From assembly GCA_042408595.1 (NCBI GenBank), contig JBHOQX010000025.1, positions 62,001-126,000 of the forward strand: DNA of 64,000 bases, written 5' to 3'. Source of the stretch: JBHOQX01 sp042408595 (GTDB taxonomy: Bacteria; Chloroflexota; Chloroflexia; Chloroflexales; Roseiflexaceae). Both the position numbers and the translations under genes were made by a program. Below the pieces are notes generated by a model. The model did not search any database and was not told the DNA's origin. It saw only the letters and a program-made list of their open reading frames with translations. Positions 50,385 to 58,880 of the stretch are shown here, in pieces (position 1 is the stretch's first letter; every line of letters begins with the position of its first letter).

Positions 50385-50416
50385 GGAGGGCCGGCGGCCC
50401 TCCACGTTTATTTTCT
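50385..50416 (+). terminator. Hairpin terminator/attenuator between the membrane protein gene and smpB
   Basis: GGAGGGCC (50385-50392) and GGCCCTCC (50396-50403) around GGC, followed by the T-rich ACGTTTATTTTCT. It is 40 nt downstream of the upstream gene's stop and also 40 nt downstream of the putative smpB promoter. Confidence 0.65.
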
Positions 50417-50507
50417 CGGCGCAGCGGCAGCAGGCCGCAGCCGCGCCGGCGACAGCGGAATTTCAGGGGGGAGCGAAGCCGCCGAACCCCCGCAGCGAGG
50501 GAACACC

Positions 50508-50984
50508 ATGTCGGGGAATAACCAGCCCATTCGCCAGCTTGCCGAAAACCGCAAGGCCCGACACGATTATTTCATCGACGAGAGCTTCGAGGCCGGCATG
50601 GCGCTGACCGGCAGCGAGATCAAATCGCTGCGCAACGGGCGGCTGAACCTGCGCGGCGGCTATGCGAAGGTCGTCAACGGCGAGATCTGGCTCTACGACA
50701 TCCACATTTCCCCCTACGAGCAGTCCGGCGCGCACTTCAACCACGAGCCGACGCGCCCGCGCAAGCTGCTGCTGCACCGCCGCGAGATCAACCGGATCGC
50801 CGGGCTTGTCGAGCGCCAGGGGTACACCCTGGTCCCGCTGCGCGTCTACCTGAAGGGGCGCCGCGCCAAGCTGGAGTTGGGTGTCGCGCGCGGCAAGAAG
50901 TTGTACGACAAGCGCGAGGATATCGCCAGGCGCGAGGCGAAACGCGACATGGACCGCGCGCTGAAGCTTCGCCGCGCGAATTAG
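50508..50984 (+). CDS. smpB: SsrA-binding protein SmpB
   Basis: 158 residues: RKARHDYFIDESFEAGMALT, GSEIKSLRNGRLNLRGGYAK, and the tail YDKREDIARREAKRDMDRAL that enters the ribosomal decoding site. It partners tmRNA in rescuing stalled ribosomes. The tmRNA gene is not in the adjoining 160-base gap, which is too short and unlike it. Confidence 0.97.
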   Translation: MSGNNQPIRQLAENRKARHDYFIDESFEAGMALTGSEIKSLRNGRLNLRGGYAKVVNGEIWLYDIHISPYEQSGAHFNHEPTRPRKLLLHRREINRIAGLVERQGYTLVPLRVYLKGRRAKLELGVARGKKLYDKREDIARREAKRDMDRALKLRRAN

Positions 50985-51018
50985 AAACATTCCCGCTCCT
51001 GATCCGCCACCTATCTGT

Positions 51019-51048
51019 TTGCGCAGGCCGGCGGCGGCTGGCTATAAT
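51019..51048 (+). promoter_or_regulatory. Promoter of the ClpB-D2-like ATPase gene
   Basis: TTGCGC (51019-51024), 18-nt spacer and a perfect TATAAT (51043-51048). The -35 resembles that of the nuo operon (TTGCGC). Confidence 0.65.
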
Positions 51049-51132
51049 AACGCGCAAGGCAGATGAGCCGCCCTCGGGCGGCGCCAGAGACAATCCGGCG
51101 CATCGACGCCGCGACCCCTGCAGAGGAGATCC

Positions 51133-52356
51133 ATGAGCCAGGTACCGGCCGGCATGAAGCGCGCAGTACGCGGCGACGCGAATCCGCTCGATACGATCGA
51201 GCAGCAGCTACGCGCAAGCATTTTCGGGCAGGATCGGGCGATCGAAGCCATTGTGCGGCTGCTGAACCGCGCGCGCTACGGCTTCGCGGCGGGCAACCCG
51301 CGCCGCCCGCGCGCCACCCTCCTGTTCCTCGGCCCCACCGGCGTCGGGAAGACCGAAACCGCCCGCCGGTTGGCGCAGCTGCTCCGCCCGAACGAGGAGG
51401 ATGCGTTCCTCAAGATCGATTGCTCGCTCTTCAGCCAGGGCCACGAGGTCTCCGCACTGGTCGGCGCGCCGCCATCGTATGTCGGGCGCGACCAGAAGCC
51501 GTGGCTGAACCCGGATATCATCGAGCAGGAGAACAGTGTCGTCCTGTTCGACGAGATCGAAAAGGGCCAGCCAGAGCTCTGGAACCTGCTGCTGCAAATC
51601 ATGGAGGATGGCGAGATTCTCTTGTTGAACGGCGGGCGGCGCGTCTCGTTTGCCCAGAGCATCGTCATCCTGACGTCGAATGTGGGCGCGAAGGAAATGG
51701 TCGATTACCTCGACCGCCGCACGATCGGCTTCCGCACGGCGAACAAGGACGTCGAGGCGACCGGCCAGGAGATCTACCAGATCGGCTTCGAGGCGCTGCA
51801 GAAGGTCTTCCAGCCGGAGTGGATCAACCGCCTGGATGAGATCGTCGCCTTCCGCCCGCTGTCGAGCGAGACGCTGCGCCAGGTGCTCGACCGGATGCTG
51901 CACGAGGCGAACGAGCAGTACCTGCGCCACGGCATCAAGGTGACGCTCAGCGACGAGGCGAAGGAGTATGTGCTGCGCAAGGGGTTCGAGGCGCGCTTCG
52001 GGGCACGCCCGCTGCGCAATCAGTTGCTTAAGCTGGTTGAAGCGCCGTTGGCCGACCTGATGGCGTCGGGCGGCATCCCGGGCGGGAGCCATGTATTGGT
52101 CGCCTACACCGGCGTTGATCGCCACGGCGAGGCGCTCGAGTTCTACTATGAGGACGCGCCCGCGTTGCTGCTGCGGGCGGAAGAGCTGCGCGCCGCCGAA
52201 GTCGGCCGGGTGGGCGCCGGCAGCGGCGACACGCCGCAGCAACCGAGCGTCGGCCTTTCCGCCGACCGCGGCACGACCATGGAGCACACCGCCGCGCCGA
52301 TCGGCGCCCGCGGCCCAGGCATCCGTCCGCGCCGCGGGTTTGACACCGAGCGCTGA
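51133..52356 (+). CDS. Single-module AAA+ ATPase of the ClpA/ClpB D2 type
   Basis: 407 residues. One AAA+ module: Walker A FLGPTGVGKTETARRLA, pore-loop region GAPPSYVGRDQ, Walker B NSVVLFDEIEKGQPELWN, sensor ILTSNVGAKEM, arginine region WINRLDEIVAFRPL and the Clp small domain FEARFGARPLRNQLLKLVEA. No N-domain, D1 domain or coiled-coil insertion is present, and no protease is adjacent. The last 70 residues are a disordered Gly/Arg-rich tail (GARGPGIRPRRGFDTER). It is a stand-alone unfoldase-like protein of unknown target. GGAGA precedes the ATG. Confidence 0.85.
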   Translation: MSQVPAGMKRAVRGDANPLDTIEQQLRASIFGQDRAIEAIVRLLNRARYGFAAGNPRRPRATLLFLGPTGVGKTETARRLAQLLRPNEEDAFLKIDCSLFSQGHEVSALVGAPPSYVGRDQKPWLNPDIIEQENSVVLFDEIEKGQPELWNLLLQIMEDGEILLLNGGRRVSFAQSIVILTSNVGAKEMVDYLDRRTIGFRTANKDVEATGQEIYQIGFEALQKVFQPEWINRLDEIVAFRPLSSETLRQVLDRMLHEANEQYLRHGIKVTLSDEAKEYVLRKGFEARFGARPLRNQLLKLVEAPLADLMASGGIPGGSHVLVAYTGVDRHGEALEFYYEDAPALLLRAEELRAAEVGRVGAGSGDTPQQPSVGLSADRGTTMEHTAAPIGARGPGIRPRRGFDTER

Positions 52357-52415
52357 ACGCGCTCGTCCCGGGATGCTCCACTGACTCGCGCGCCGATCTC
52401 GCCACCGCTCCGGGC

Positions 52416-53216
52416 TCACAGCGCCGCGGCGGGGTCGCGTCCGGCGCGCGCGACATGCTGCGCCGCCACCTCGGCGGCGAAGGCCGCCGCCACGAGCGGC
52501 TCGCCCGTCTCACGCAGGCGCACCAGCAGCGCCGCGGCGAAGACATCCCCTGCGCCGGTCGGGTCGTGCTCATCCACTGGCACCGCCGGAATGTCGTGCG
52601 GGCGACCGTGGACGAACACCGTCGCCCCGGCCGCACCGCGGGTCAGCGCGACGAGCCGACAATGGCGCGCGTACGCCCGCGGGAGGCGTTCATCCCCCTG
52701 TACATCCTCGATGCTCAGCACCAATGCGTCGATCCGCCGGAGTAGCTCCGGCAGCGGCGCCCAGCGCCGATAGCGCACCGGCGCGGGCAGCGGCGGCGAC
52801 CAGGCGCGCATCCAGCCCTGCGGCGTCACGCCGAGCAGCGCCTTGGGAAAGGCGAACACCAGCGACTCGGGGATCTCAGCGAGCACCGGCCCCAGATGCA
52901 CAATCGGCGCGGCGCGCCAGGCTGGCGGGATATCCGCCAGATCGAGCGGCGGCGCGTCTGCGTGCAGCAGTTGCTGCCGGCTGGCGGGGGTGTAGCGGTT
53001 CTCGAAGATCGGTGCGGTGGGCGACGCGGTGAAGGCAACCGGATTCTCGGCGGGCCATGTAGCGGGCAGGCTGGACGGCGCCGAGACGACAGCGACCCGC
53101 TGCCCCAGGCGCGCGGCGGCCAGGCCGGCGTACAGCGCCGTGCCGCCCGGCGCGAACGTGCCATCCGGCAGCAGGTCGCGCGTGAAGTGGCCGAGCAGCA
53201 GGTAGTCTGGGCGCAT
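52416..53216 (-). CDS. PfkB-family (ribokinase-like) kinase
   Basis: 266 residues from the ATG at 53216; longer in-frame starts add low-complexity residues. It has the N-terminal DYLLLGHFTRDLLPDG, the GGTALYAGLAAARLGQRVAV signature and the catalytic DPTGAGDVFAAALLVRL with its anion hole and base Asp. Substrate unknown. It is small for the family and lacks an obvious lid. It lies convergent with the AAA+ gene and 73 bases beyond khpB. Confidence 0.85.
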   Translation of the reverse strand: MRPDYLLLGHFTRDLLPDGTFAPGGTALYAGLAAARLGQRVAVVSAPSSLPATWPAENPVAFTASPTAPIFENRYTPASRQQLLHADAPPLDLADIPPAWRAAPIVHLGPVLAEIPESLVFAFPKALLGVTPQGWMRAWSPPLPAPVRYRRWAPLPELLRRIDALVLSIEDVQGDERLPRAYARHCRLVALTRGAAGATVFVHGRPHDIPAVPVDEHDPTGAGDVFAAALLVRLRETGEPLVAAAFAAEVAAQHVARAGRDPAAAL

Positions 53217-53289
53217 CGGGGCGAAAAAGAAGCAAGCGGCAAGAACCGGCGGTCGCCCGTCCTTACCTCTCACTGCTGCTTGTCTGCTG

Positions 53290-53976
53290 CTACTGCTTGG
53301 CGGGGTAGATGACAACCTTGCGGTTCTCGCCCTCGCCGCTGCTCTCGGTGTAAACGGTCGGATCGTCGCGCAGTGCCAGGTGGACGATGCGGCGCTCGTA
53401 GGCGCCCATCGGTTCGAGCGTGAGCGGCCGGCCGCTCTGGCGCACCCGCTCCGCCATGCGGCGCGCCAGCCCTTCGAGCGACTCCTGGCGACGCTGGCGA
53501 TAGTTGCCGATATCCACGATGATCTGCGGCCACTTCTGCACCCGCCGGCTGACGAGCAGGTTCACCATGAACTGCACCGACCGCAGCGTCTCGCCGCGCC
53601 GGCCGATCAGCAGGCTCATCGCCTCCTCGTCCGCGCCTTCGACATGCAGCGTGATCGTCTCCTCCGGGTCGCCGCGCTGGCTTGGGGCGGTGGTGCGAAC
53701 GGCGGTCACATAGCCGTGGATGTCCATTCGCTCCAGCAGGTCCTCCAGAATGCGGCGAGCGATCTGCTCGACCGACGCGCCGCTCTCATCACGCACCGGA
53801 GGAGCGGTCGGCTCGGCGTCATCGTCCACAGCCGTCACGCGCACGAGCGCCTCTTCGTCGTCACCGCCGCTTTCCAACACTTCGATCGCGACCTCGTCGC
53901 GATCTTTGCCGAGCTGAGCGAGCGCCAGCTGAATTGCTTCTGCGACAGTCCGTGCGCTGATCTCGATGCTCTTCAT
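53290..53976 (-). CDS. khpB: RNA-binding protein KhpB (Jag), Jag-N, KH and R3H domains
   Basis: 228 residues: a Jag-N domain (MKSIEISARTVAEAIQLALA), an acidic linker, a KH domain with LIGRRGETLRSVQFMVNLLV, and an R3H domain with PMGAYERRIVHLALRDDP. It binds RNA in Gram-positive and related bacteria. The order rpmH-rnpA-yidC-khpB is conserved widely. Confidence 0.95.
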   Translation of the reverse strand: MKSIEISARTVAEAIQLALAQLGKDRDEVAIEVLESGGDDEEALVRVTAVDDDAEPTAPPVRDESGASVEQIARRILEDLLERMDIHGYVTAVRTTAPSQRGDPEETITLHVEGADEEAMSLLIGRRGETLRSVQFMVNLLVSRRVQKWPQIIVDIGNYRQRRQESLEGLARRMAERVRQSGRPLTLEPMGAYERRIVHLALRDDPTVYTESSGEGENRKVVIYPAKQ

Positions 53977-54024
53977 AACGTCCTCTGTCGAGCGGGCGCG
54001 GGCGGCGCGCGCATGATGGCCCGG

Positions 54025-55065
54025 CTAGCGGCGGGAGCGTTTCCGGCGCGGGTTGCTGGCCGCCATCGGGCGGCGCGCCGCGGCTTCGTCGGCCGCACCG
54101 GCTGTATCGGCGCCGTCGGTCGGTTCATCCGCCGGCGCGTCCTCGCCGGTCAGCGGCCCCATCACATCCCAAAAGGTGCGCCTGACCGCCGCCGCCTCTC
54201 CGGTGCTGCCCGCCACGCCATTCCCCACGGCCACCGTGGCGCCGCCAGCGGCCGCGCCAGCAGCGGCCGGCGTGGGCAGCGTGGCGGGCGGCAGGAAGCC
54301 GTTGAAATCAGCAGGCAGGAACTTCAGGTAGTTCGCCAGCGAGCCCCAACCGGAGATCACGACCTGCTGGATCATCGAGAGGATGCTGCCGGTCACCCAA
54401 TAGAGCACCGCACCGCTTGGAAAGATGAAGCCGATATAGCCAAAGATGAAGGGCAGCACCAGCATGGACTGCGTCATAGCTTTCTGCTGCGGATCCTGCA
54501 CGCGCGGCATCGCCATGACCTGGACGATGAGTTGGAGCAGCACGGAGAGGATCGGCAGGATCCAGAAGGGGTCCGGCTTGCCGAGATCCGGCAGCCAGAG
54601 GAAACCGCCGACCAGCCGGCTGCTGGTGAGCGCGGCGGTCATCGGCGCGGTGGCGACGCCGGCGCCACCGAGCACAGTCACCATCGCCGCGAGCGCATGC
54701 TCCGAGAGTGGCACCTGGGTCAGGTTGATTACCGCCTGATACACGGCGAGAAAGATCGGAAGCTGAAGCAGGAGCGGCAGACATCCCCCGGCGGGGTTGA
54801 TCTTATACTCCTTGTACAGCTTCATCGTCTCCTGGGTGTAGCGCTGCTGATCCTTTCCGTACTTGCGCTGCAAGTCTTTCAGCAGCGGCTGAATCTCCTG
54901 CATCCGCCGGGTGGAGCGGATGGAGGTGATCGTCAGCGGCAGGATGACGAGGCGGGCGACGACCGTAAACAGAATGATGCCGAGGCCGGCACTACCCGTC
55001 CAGCTCGAGAATGTGAGCAGGACGTTCTCGAGGAGATGAACGAAGGCATTCCAGATCTGGAGCAT
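54025..55065 (-). CDS. yidC: Membrane protein insertase YidC (Oxa1 type)
   Basis: 346 residues, the shorter type without a large periplasmic domain. Visible: the groove arginine (Arg38) in FTVVARLVILPLTI, KYGKDQQRYTQETMKLYKEY, NPAGGCLPLLLQLPIFLAVY and LPFIFGYIGFIFPSGAVLYW. The C-terminal 80 residues are Ala/Gly-rich, ending in a basic RRKRSRR that can bind ribosomes. It follows rnpA by 21 bases. Confidence 0.96.
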   Translation of the reverse strand: MLQIWNAFVHLLENVLLTFSSWTGSAGLGIILFTVVARLVILPLTITSIRSTRRMQEIQPLLKDLQRKYGKDQQRYTQETMKLYKEYKINPAGGCLPLLLQLPIFLAVYQAVINLTQVPLSEHALAAMVTVLGGAGVATAPMTAALTSSRLVGGFLWLPDLGKPDPFWILPILSVLLQLIVQVMAMPRVQDPQQKAMTQSMLVLPFIFGYIGFIFPSGAVLYWVTGSILSMIQQVVISGWGSLANYLKFLPADFNGFLPPATLPTPAAAGAAAGGATVAVGNGVAGSTGEAAAVRRTFWDVMGPLTGEDAPADEPTDGADTAGAADEAAARRPMAASNPRRKRSRR

Positions 55066-55086
55066 AAACAGGATACCTTCCGCGCA

Positions 55087-55443
55087 TTACTGATCCGCCG
55101 GGCCGGCACGCCAGATGCCAGCGCGCCGCAGCAGATGTTCGACCGCCGCCCGGAGCTCGGTAAACGGCACCGTGGCCACGGCCGGCGAGCGAACGACGAA
55201 GACCAGATCCCAGCCAGGGGCGACATACGGCAAGACAAGCCGCACCGCCTCGCGCGTACGCCGCCGCGCGCGGTTGCGCTCGACCGACCCGCCGATGCGT
55301 TTGCCAACGACAAACCCGCAGCGGGGCGCCCGGCGGCGGCTCGGAGCAGCGTTCAGGATGAGCAGCGGCGTCTCCCAGCTTCGCCCCTCACGTCGCACCC
55401 GGGAGAATTGCTCAGGCCGCCGAAGCCGGTACGTGCGCTTCAT
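55087..55443 (-). CDS. rnpA: Ribonuclease P protein component
   Basis: 118 residues starting MKRTYRLRRPEQFSRVRREG, with the RNR-like motif GGSVERNRARRRTREAVRL and FVVRSPAVATVPFTELRAAV. It is the basic protein cofactor of RNase P, which processes the 5' end of tRNA. The gene lies between rpmH and yidC as is usual. Confidence 0.96.
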   Translation of the reverse strand: MKRTYRLRRPEQFSRVRREGRSWETPLLILNAAPSRRRAPRCGFVVGKRIGGSVERNRARRRTREAVRLVLPYVAPGWDLVFVVRSPAVATVPFTELRAAVEHLLRRAGIWRAGPADQ

Positions 55444-55510
55444 CGCAGCAACTGCGCGGTGATCGGCGATCAGGGGGCGTGTGTCGCCCCGCCGGTACGG
55501 CCCACCGCGC

Positions 55511-55684
55511 TTACCGATGCCCGCGTCGCACGCCGCGGCGCTCGTTGCTGACAGACAGCTTCCAGCGGCCACGCAGCCGGCGCCGCCGCAGCACATTGCG
55601 CCCGTCCTTGTCCTCCATCCGGTGAAGAAAGCCATGCTTGCGCCGGCGCGGGATGCGCTTCGGCTGCCAGGTTCGCTTCGGCAT
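55511..55684 (-). CDS. rpmH: Ribosomal protein bL34
   Basis: 57 residues: KRTWQPKRIPRRRKHGFLHR, then MEDKDGRNVLRRRRLRGRWK. The chosen ATG at 55684 has GAGG upstream. The C-terminal extension of about a dozen residues (SNERRGVRRGHR) goes beyond the typical end at KLSV. It is the first gene of the rpmH-rnpA-yidC-khpB operon. Confidence 0.95.
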   Translation of the reverse strand: MPKRTWQPKRIPRRRKHGFLHRMEDKDGRNVLRRRRLRGRWKLSVSNERRGVRRGHR

Positions 55685-55806
55685 TGTCGGTTCAACCTCT
55701 AGATTCCAGCGTGCGGCCGCGCGGGCCGGATCGAACGCTATCGCGTGCGCGTCGTGTTCCGGCACACAAACACCCACGGCTGCCTGCTACGGCAACACGA
55801 CGCGCA

Positions 55807-55836
55807 ATTATACCCATTACCGGAACGGACTGTCAA
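55807..55836 (-). promoter_or_regulatory. Consensus promoter of rpmH
   Basis: Minus-strand TTGACA (55831-55836), 18-nt spacer and TATAAT (55807-55812), both perfect. About 120 nt lie between it and the rpmH ATG. Confidence 0.85.
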
Positions 55837-56023
55837 ATGACAGGCGTTACGCAGCCGCCTGCCGCGCGGGGGGTGTGGCGGGCCTGTGGCCGCCACGGAG
55901 CGCGTGCTCGCGCACCCGTGACCCGGAAGCGGTTCTGACGAGGGGTCGCACCGCTCCACCTTTCCAGCGCGTCAGCCGCGGCAATGGAAGAGAGGCGCCA
56001 GGCGGCGCCTCTGTCCTGAGAAG
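55837..56023. other. Intergenic stretch with one hairpin, no gene
   Basis: No coding frame is supported. A 9-bp stem AGAGGCGCC / GGCGCCTCT (55991-56012, loop AGGC) is followed by weak T content. Together with 55685-55806 and the element after it, this region separates the rpmH operon from the S1-domain gene. Confidence 0.45.
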
Positions 56024-56160
56024 CTGTCTGAAACACGCACAGCGGAGGGGTTGGGGGATCGCCGGCCCGCAGACGACGTCCTCCCCCGCCGGGCGGTCGG
56101 AGGCGCAGCCACCGACCGCCCGGCGGGACATCAGGGTCTGAGCGGCCGCTCCAACGCCTC
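56024..56160. mobile_element. MITE-like element, copy 2
   Basis: Begins CTGTCTGAAAC and then GCGGAGGGGTTGGGGGATC, matching the ends of the element at 21422-21554. It contains a perfect 16-bp stem (56085-56100 with 56112-56127, 11-nt loop) and an ATCAGG-TCT block shared with copy 1. The far terminal repeat is degraded or lost near the S1 gene's stop. No coding capacity. Confidence 0.55.
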
Positions 56161-56168
56161 GGGAGACG

Positions 56169-57830
56169 CTACTCGTCGTCGTTTAGTTGCTGGAGCGTGC
56201 GCCGCAGCGCCTCACGCTGGCGGCGGCTGATGCGGTCGTCGTCTTCGTCGTTATCGTCGTCGTAGCGTCGGCGGCGCTCGTTGCGGCCGCTCCCGCCATA
56301 CTTCGAGAGCAGATCTTCAAGCGTCGCATTGCCGACCGGCTCCTCGTCCGCTGCGTCCGCCTCGGCGCGGGTGGTTTCGCCCAGAGGCGGGGACGAGGCC
56401 CGCTCAGGGCGGAAGCCGCGCTCCGGCCGGTCGGGGCGGGGGCCGCGCTCCGGTCTGACGCTCTCGGGTTGCTCGCGCGGCCGGTCCTCCAGGCGGCGGC
56501 TCAGGCTGATGCGCTTGCTCTGCGGATCGACGCCGAGCACCCGCACCGTCACCTTATCGCCGACCTGGACGGCGTCCTCCACCCGCGCGACGCGCTGATC
56601 GGACAGCTCGGAGATGTGAATCAGGCCATCGCGCCCGACGCCGATGTCGACGAACGCGCCAAACGGCGCGAGGCCACTGACCGTTCCCTCGATGATCTGG
56701 CCTTTCTCCAGCGTCTGCATGCGATGCTCGCGCTCGGCGCGCCGCAGGCTCAGGCTGATGCGGCTGCCCGCCGCATCGACCTCGAGCAGTTTGAAGGTGT
56801 ATTTCTGCCCGACCTGCACAGCGTCCTCGGCCTTCTCCACCCGACCCTCGGCCAGCTCCGAGATGTGTACCAGCCCGTCCTTGCCGACGCCGATATCGAC
56901 GAACACGCCGAACGGGGCGATGCCGGTGACGGTACCCTCCACCATGTCACCCACTCGCAGCGAGGCGAGCAGTTCACGGTTGAGTTCCGCTTTCTTGGGC
57001 CGGCGCGGCCCGCGCGGCTCGCTGCGCTCCTTTGAACGCATGGTCAGACTGATGCGCCGCCCATCCGGCTCGACGGACTTGACCCGCACCTTCACGGTGT
57101 CGCCGATTTTGACGATATCGCTCGGCGACTCGATCCGGGTGTCGCTCATCTCGGAGATGTGCACCAGCCCGTCCCGTCCGACGCCGATATCGACGAAGAT
57201 GCCGTAGAGCGCGATCGACGTGACCCGCCCTTCCAGCTCCATGCCGGGCTGGAGATCCTTGACGCGCCGGGGCTTGCCGTCCTCCTCCACCGGTGTATAG
57301 CTGGCTTCGGCCGACGCATCGGCAGTGGGCGCCCCCGCGGCCGGCGCCACATCCGGCGTCGTCTCGGCCGGTGTGTCGGCAGCGGGCGCCGCCGCGGCCG
57401 GGGCACCGACCGCTCGTTCCTGGTCCGTCTCCCCGGATGCCACCGCTGTCGCCGTCGCTTCCGGCGGTGGCACGCGTTCGGTGGCGCCGGCCGTCTCGAC
57501 CGGCTCCGCCTCGTTCAGCGGCCCGCCGGTCACCGTGATCGCCGGCGCATCGGTCACGGCCGGCTCGGCCTGGGCTTCCGGGCGCGCCAGGGCCGCGGGT
57601 TCACCCGGCGCTGCGTCGGCAGTAGGCGCGGTCCCGGCGGCCGGTTCAGCCGGTGTGGCCTCGGCGGGGGGGGCTGGTTCGTCACGCGCCGCGTCGCCTG
57701 CTGTCGCCTGAGCGGCTTCCGCAACAGCGGCCTGGGGCGACGCCGGCGATACACCCGCGATGTGCTCGCCGGCGGCGCCGTTGCCGCGCAGCTCCTCCTG
57801 TTCCTCGACGGGGCGCTCCTGGTTGGTCAT
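56169..57830 (-). CDS. Triple S1-domain RNA-binding protein (ribosomal S1-like)
   Basis: 553 residues. The first 175 are disordered, Ala/Pro/Glu/Thr-rich. Three S1 domains follow at about 190-258, 289-355 and 372-440, each with the core G-x-V-x-G-x-A-x-F-G-x-F-V-D-I-G-V-G-x-D-G-L-x-H-I-S-E pattern. The last 100 residues are Arg/Glu/Asp-rich (PDRPERGFRPERA, DDDNDEDDDRISRRQRE). The ATG at 57830 has GGAGG about 10 nt upstream. It probably binds mRNA at the ribosome or in RNA decay; the long flexible ends distinguish it from a standard RpsA. Confidence 0.85.
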   Translation of the reverse strand: MTNQERPVEEQEELRGNGAAGEHIAGVSPASPQAAVAEAAQATAGDAARDEPAPPAEATPAEPAAGTAPTADAAPGEPAALARPEAQAEPAVTDAPAITVTGGPLNEAEPVETAGATERVPPPEATATAVASGETDQERAVGAPAAAAPAADTPAETTPDVAPAAGAPTADASAEASYTPVEEDGKPRRVKDLQPGMELEGRVTSIALYGIFVDIGVGRDGLVHISEMSDTRIESPSDIVKIGDTVKVRVKSVEPDGRRISLTMRSKERSEPRGPRRPKKAELNRELLASLRVGDMVEGTVTGIAPFGVFVDIGVGKDGLVHISELAEGRVEKAEDAVQVGQKYTFKLLEVDAAGSRISLSLRRAEREHRMQTLEKGQIIEGTVSGLAPFGAFVDIGVGRDGLIHISELSDQRVARVEDAVQVGDKVTVRVLGVDPQSKRISLSRRLEDRPREQPESVRPERGPRPDRPERGFRPERASSPPLGETTRAEADAADEEPVGNATLEDLLSKYGGSGRNERRRRYDDDNDEDDDRISRRQREALRRTLQQLNDDE

Positions 57831-57902
57831 AACCGACGATCCTCCACTCAGTGGGCTTCCTTTGCGCACGACAGGCGCGGTGCGCCTGAATCCTGGTTCA
57901 TT

Positions 57903-58880
57903 TCAGCGACGGAGCTCCGCCCGCACGAGATCGGCAAGCCCGCCCTCTTTGATGCTTTCCAGCCGATGATAGCTTCCCTTGAGATGCTCGGCAAGCTGGC
58001 GCGCCAGCCCGCGCTCGAAAACCGGATGCTCGGTATCGATGACGACGGCATGGATCGACTGCGCCGCGATAAAATCCGAGAGGAGGTACGACTCCTGCTG
58101 CGGCGGCAGGTCGCCCATGGCGACATTCGCCTGTCCGTCCGTCAGGATCACCATCAGCGGCATCACCTCCGGGTCGCGCCGGCGGGCGCGCTCGAGCACC
58201 TGGTAGCCCAGCAGCAGCCCACGCGAGAGCGGGGTCTTGCCACCGGTCGGCATCGTCTGAAGCTGTTTCTGCGCCAGTTCAACGCTGTTCGTCAGCGGCA
58301 GCAGCAGCGTGGCGTAATCGCGCTGGAACGACACCAGCCCGACCTGGTCGCGCCGCTGATACGCATCGCGCAGCAGCGACAGCACGGCGGCCTTGGTCGC
58401 TTTCATCCGCTCGTCGGCGGCCATGCTCCAACTGGCATCGACGACAAAGCAGACGGCATTGCGTGTCTTGCGCACCCGTACCTTTTGCCGCATATCGCTG
58501 CGCCGCAGCAGCATTTTGCGCGGCGTATCGCCGGGGGAGCCCGCCCGCCGCCCGCGCTGATAGGGCGCGGCTTCGCGCAACGTCGCGTCGAAGGCCAGGT
58601 CGGTCACCCGGCGCTGCGGCCGGCTGCTGATGTAGCGCCCCTGCTTGCGCGAGGTGCGGGTGCGGCTGCGCTTCCCGGCCGCCCGCCGCTGCATCCGGTC
58701 GCGCTCGGCTTCGAGCCGGCGCGGCTTGAACGTCTCGCCCGGAGCGACCTGCGTCTCGCCGCCGCCCTGCCCCGCGCTTTGCTGGTCGCCATCGGCCAGG
58801 CGCCCGGATGCGCCGCTCGGCGCGGGCCCGGTCTCACCCGCCGTATCCCGCTCCTGGCCATCCGGCGGCGCGGCACTCAC
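57903..58880 (-). CDS. ChlD/BchD-like chelatase subunit with VWA domain
   Basis: About 325 residues if translation starts at the GTG at 58880, whose bases overlap the chlI stop (GTGA). The first 130 residues are Gly/Pro/Arg-rich. The VWA domain has the MIDAS motif FVVDASWSMAADERM, TPLSRGL and VILTDGQANVAMG. The same frame is open upstream of the GTG through the A9 run, so a -1 frameshift in chlI would produce a ChlI-ChlD fusion. It works with an AAA+ partner to load a larger chelatase subunit (magnesium or cobalt). No ChlH/CobN gene is in the window, so the metal is undetermined. Confidence 0.85.
   Translation of the reverse strand: MSAAPPDGQERDTAGETGPAPSGASGRLADGDQQSAGQGGGETQVAPGETFKPRRLEAERDRMQRRAAGKRSRTRTSRKQGRYISSRPQRRVTDLAFDATLREAAPYQRGRRAGSPGDTPRKMLLRRSDMRQKVRVRKTRNAVCFVVDASWSMAADERMKATKAAVLSLLRDAYQRRDQVGLVSFQRDYATLLLPLTNSVELAQKQLQTMPTGGKTPLSRGLLLGYQVLERARRRDPEVMPLMVILTDGQANVAMGDLPPQQESYLLSDFIAAQSIHAVVIDTEHPVFERGLARQLAEHLKGSYHRLESIKEGGLADLVRAELRR

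Noticed and set aside
50346..50507. Possible tmRNA upstream of smpB
   Set aside because: The gap is only about 160 nt and shows no tRNA-like acceptor arm or tag reading frame.
55685..56168. Replication origin near rpmH
   Set aside because: No DnaA boxes, AT-rich unwinding element, dnaA or dnaN are present in the gap.
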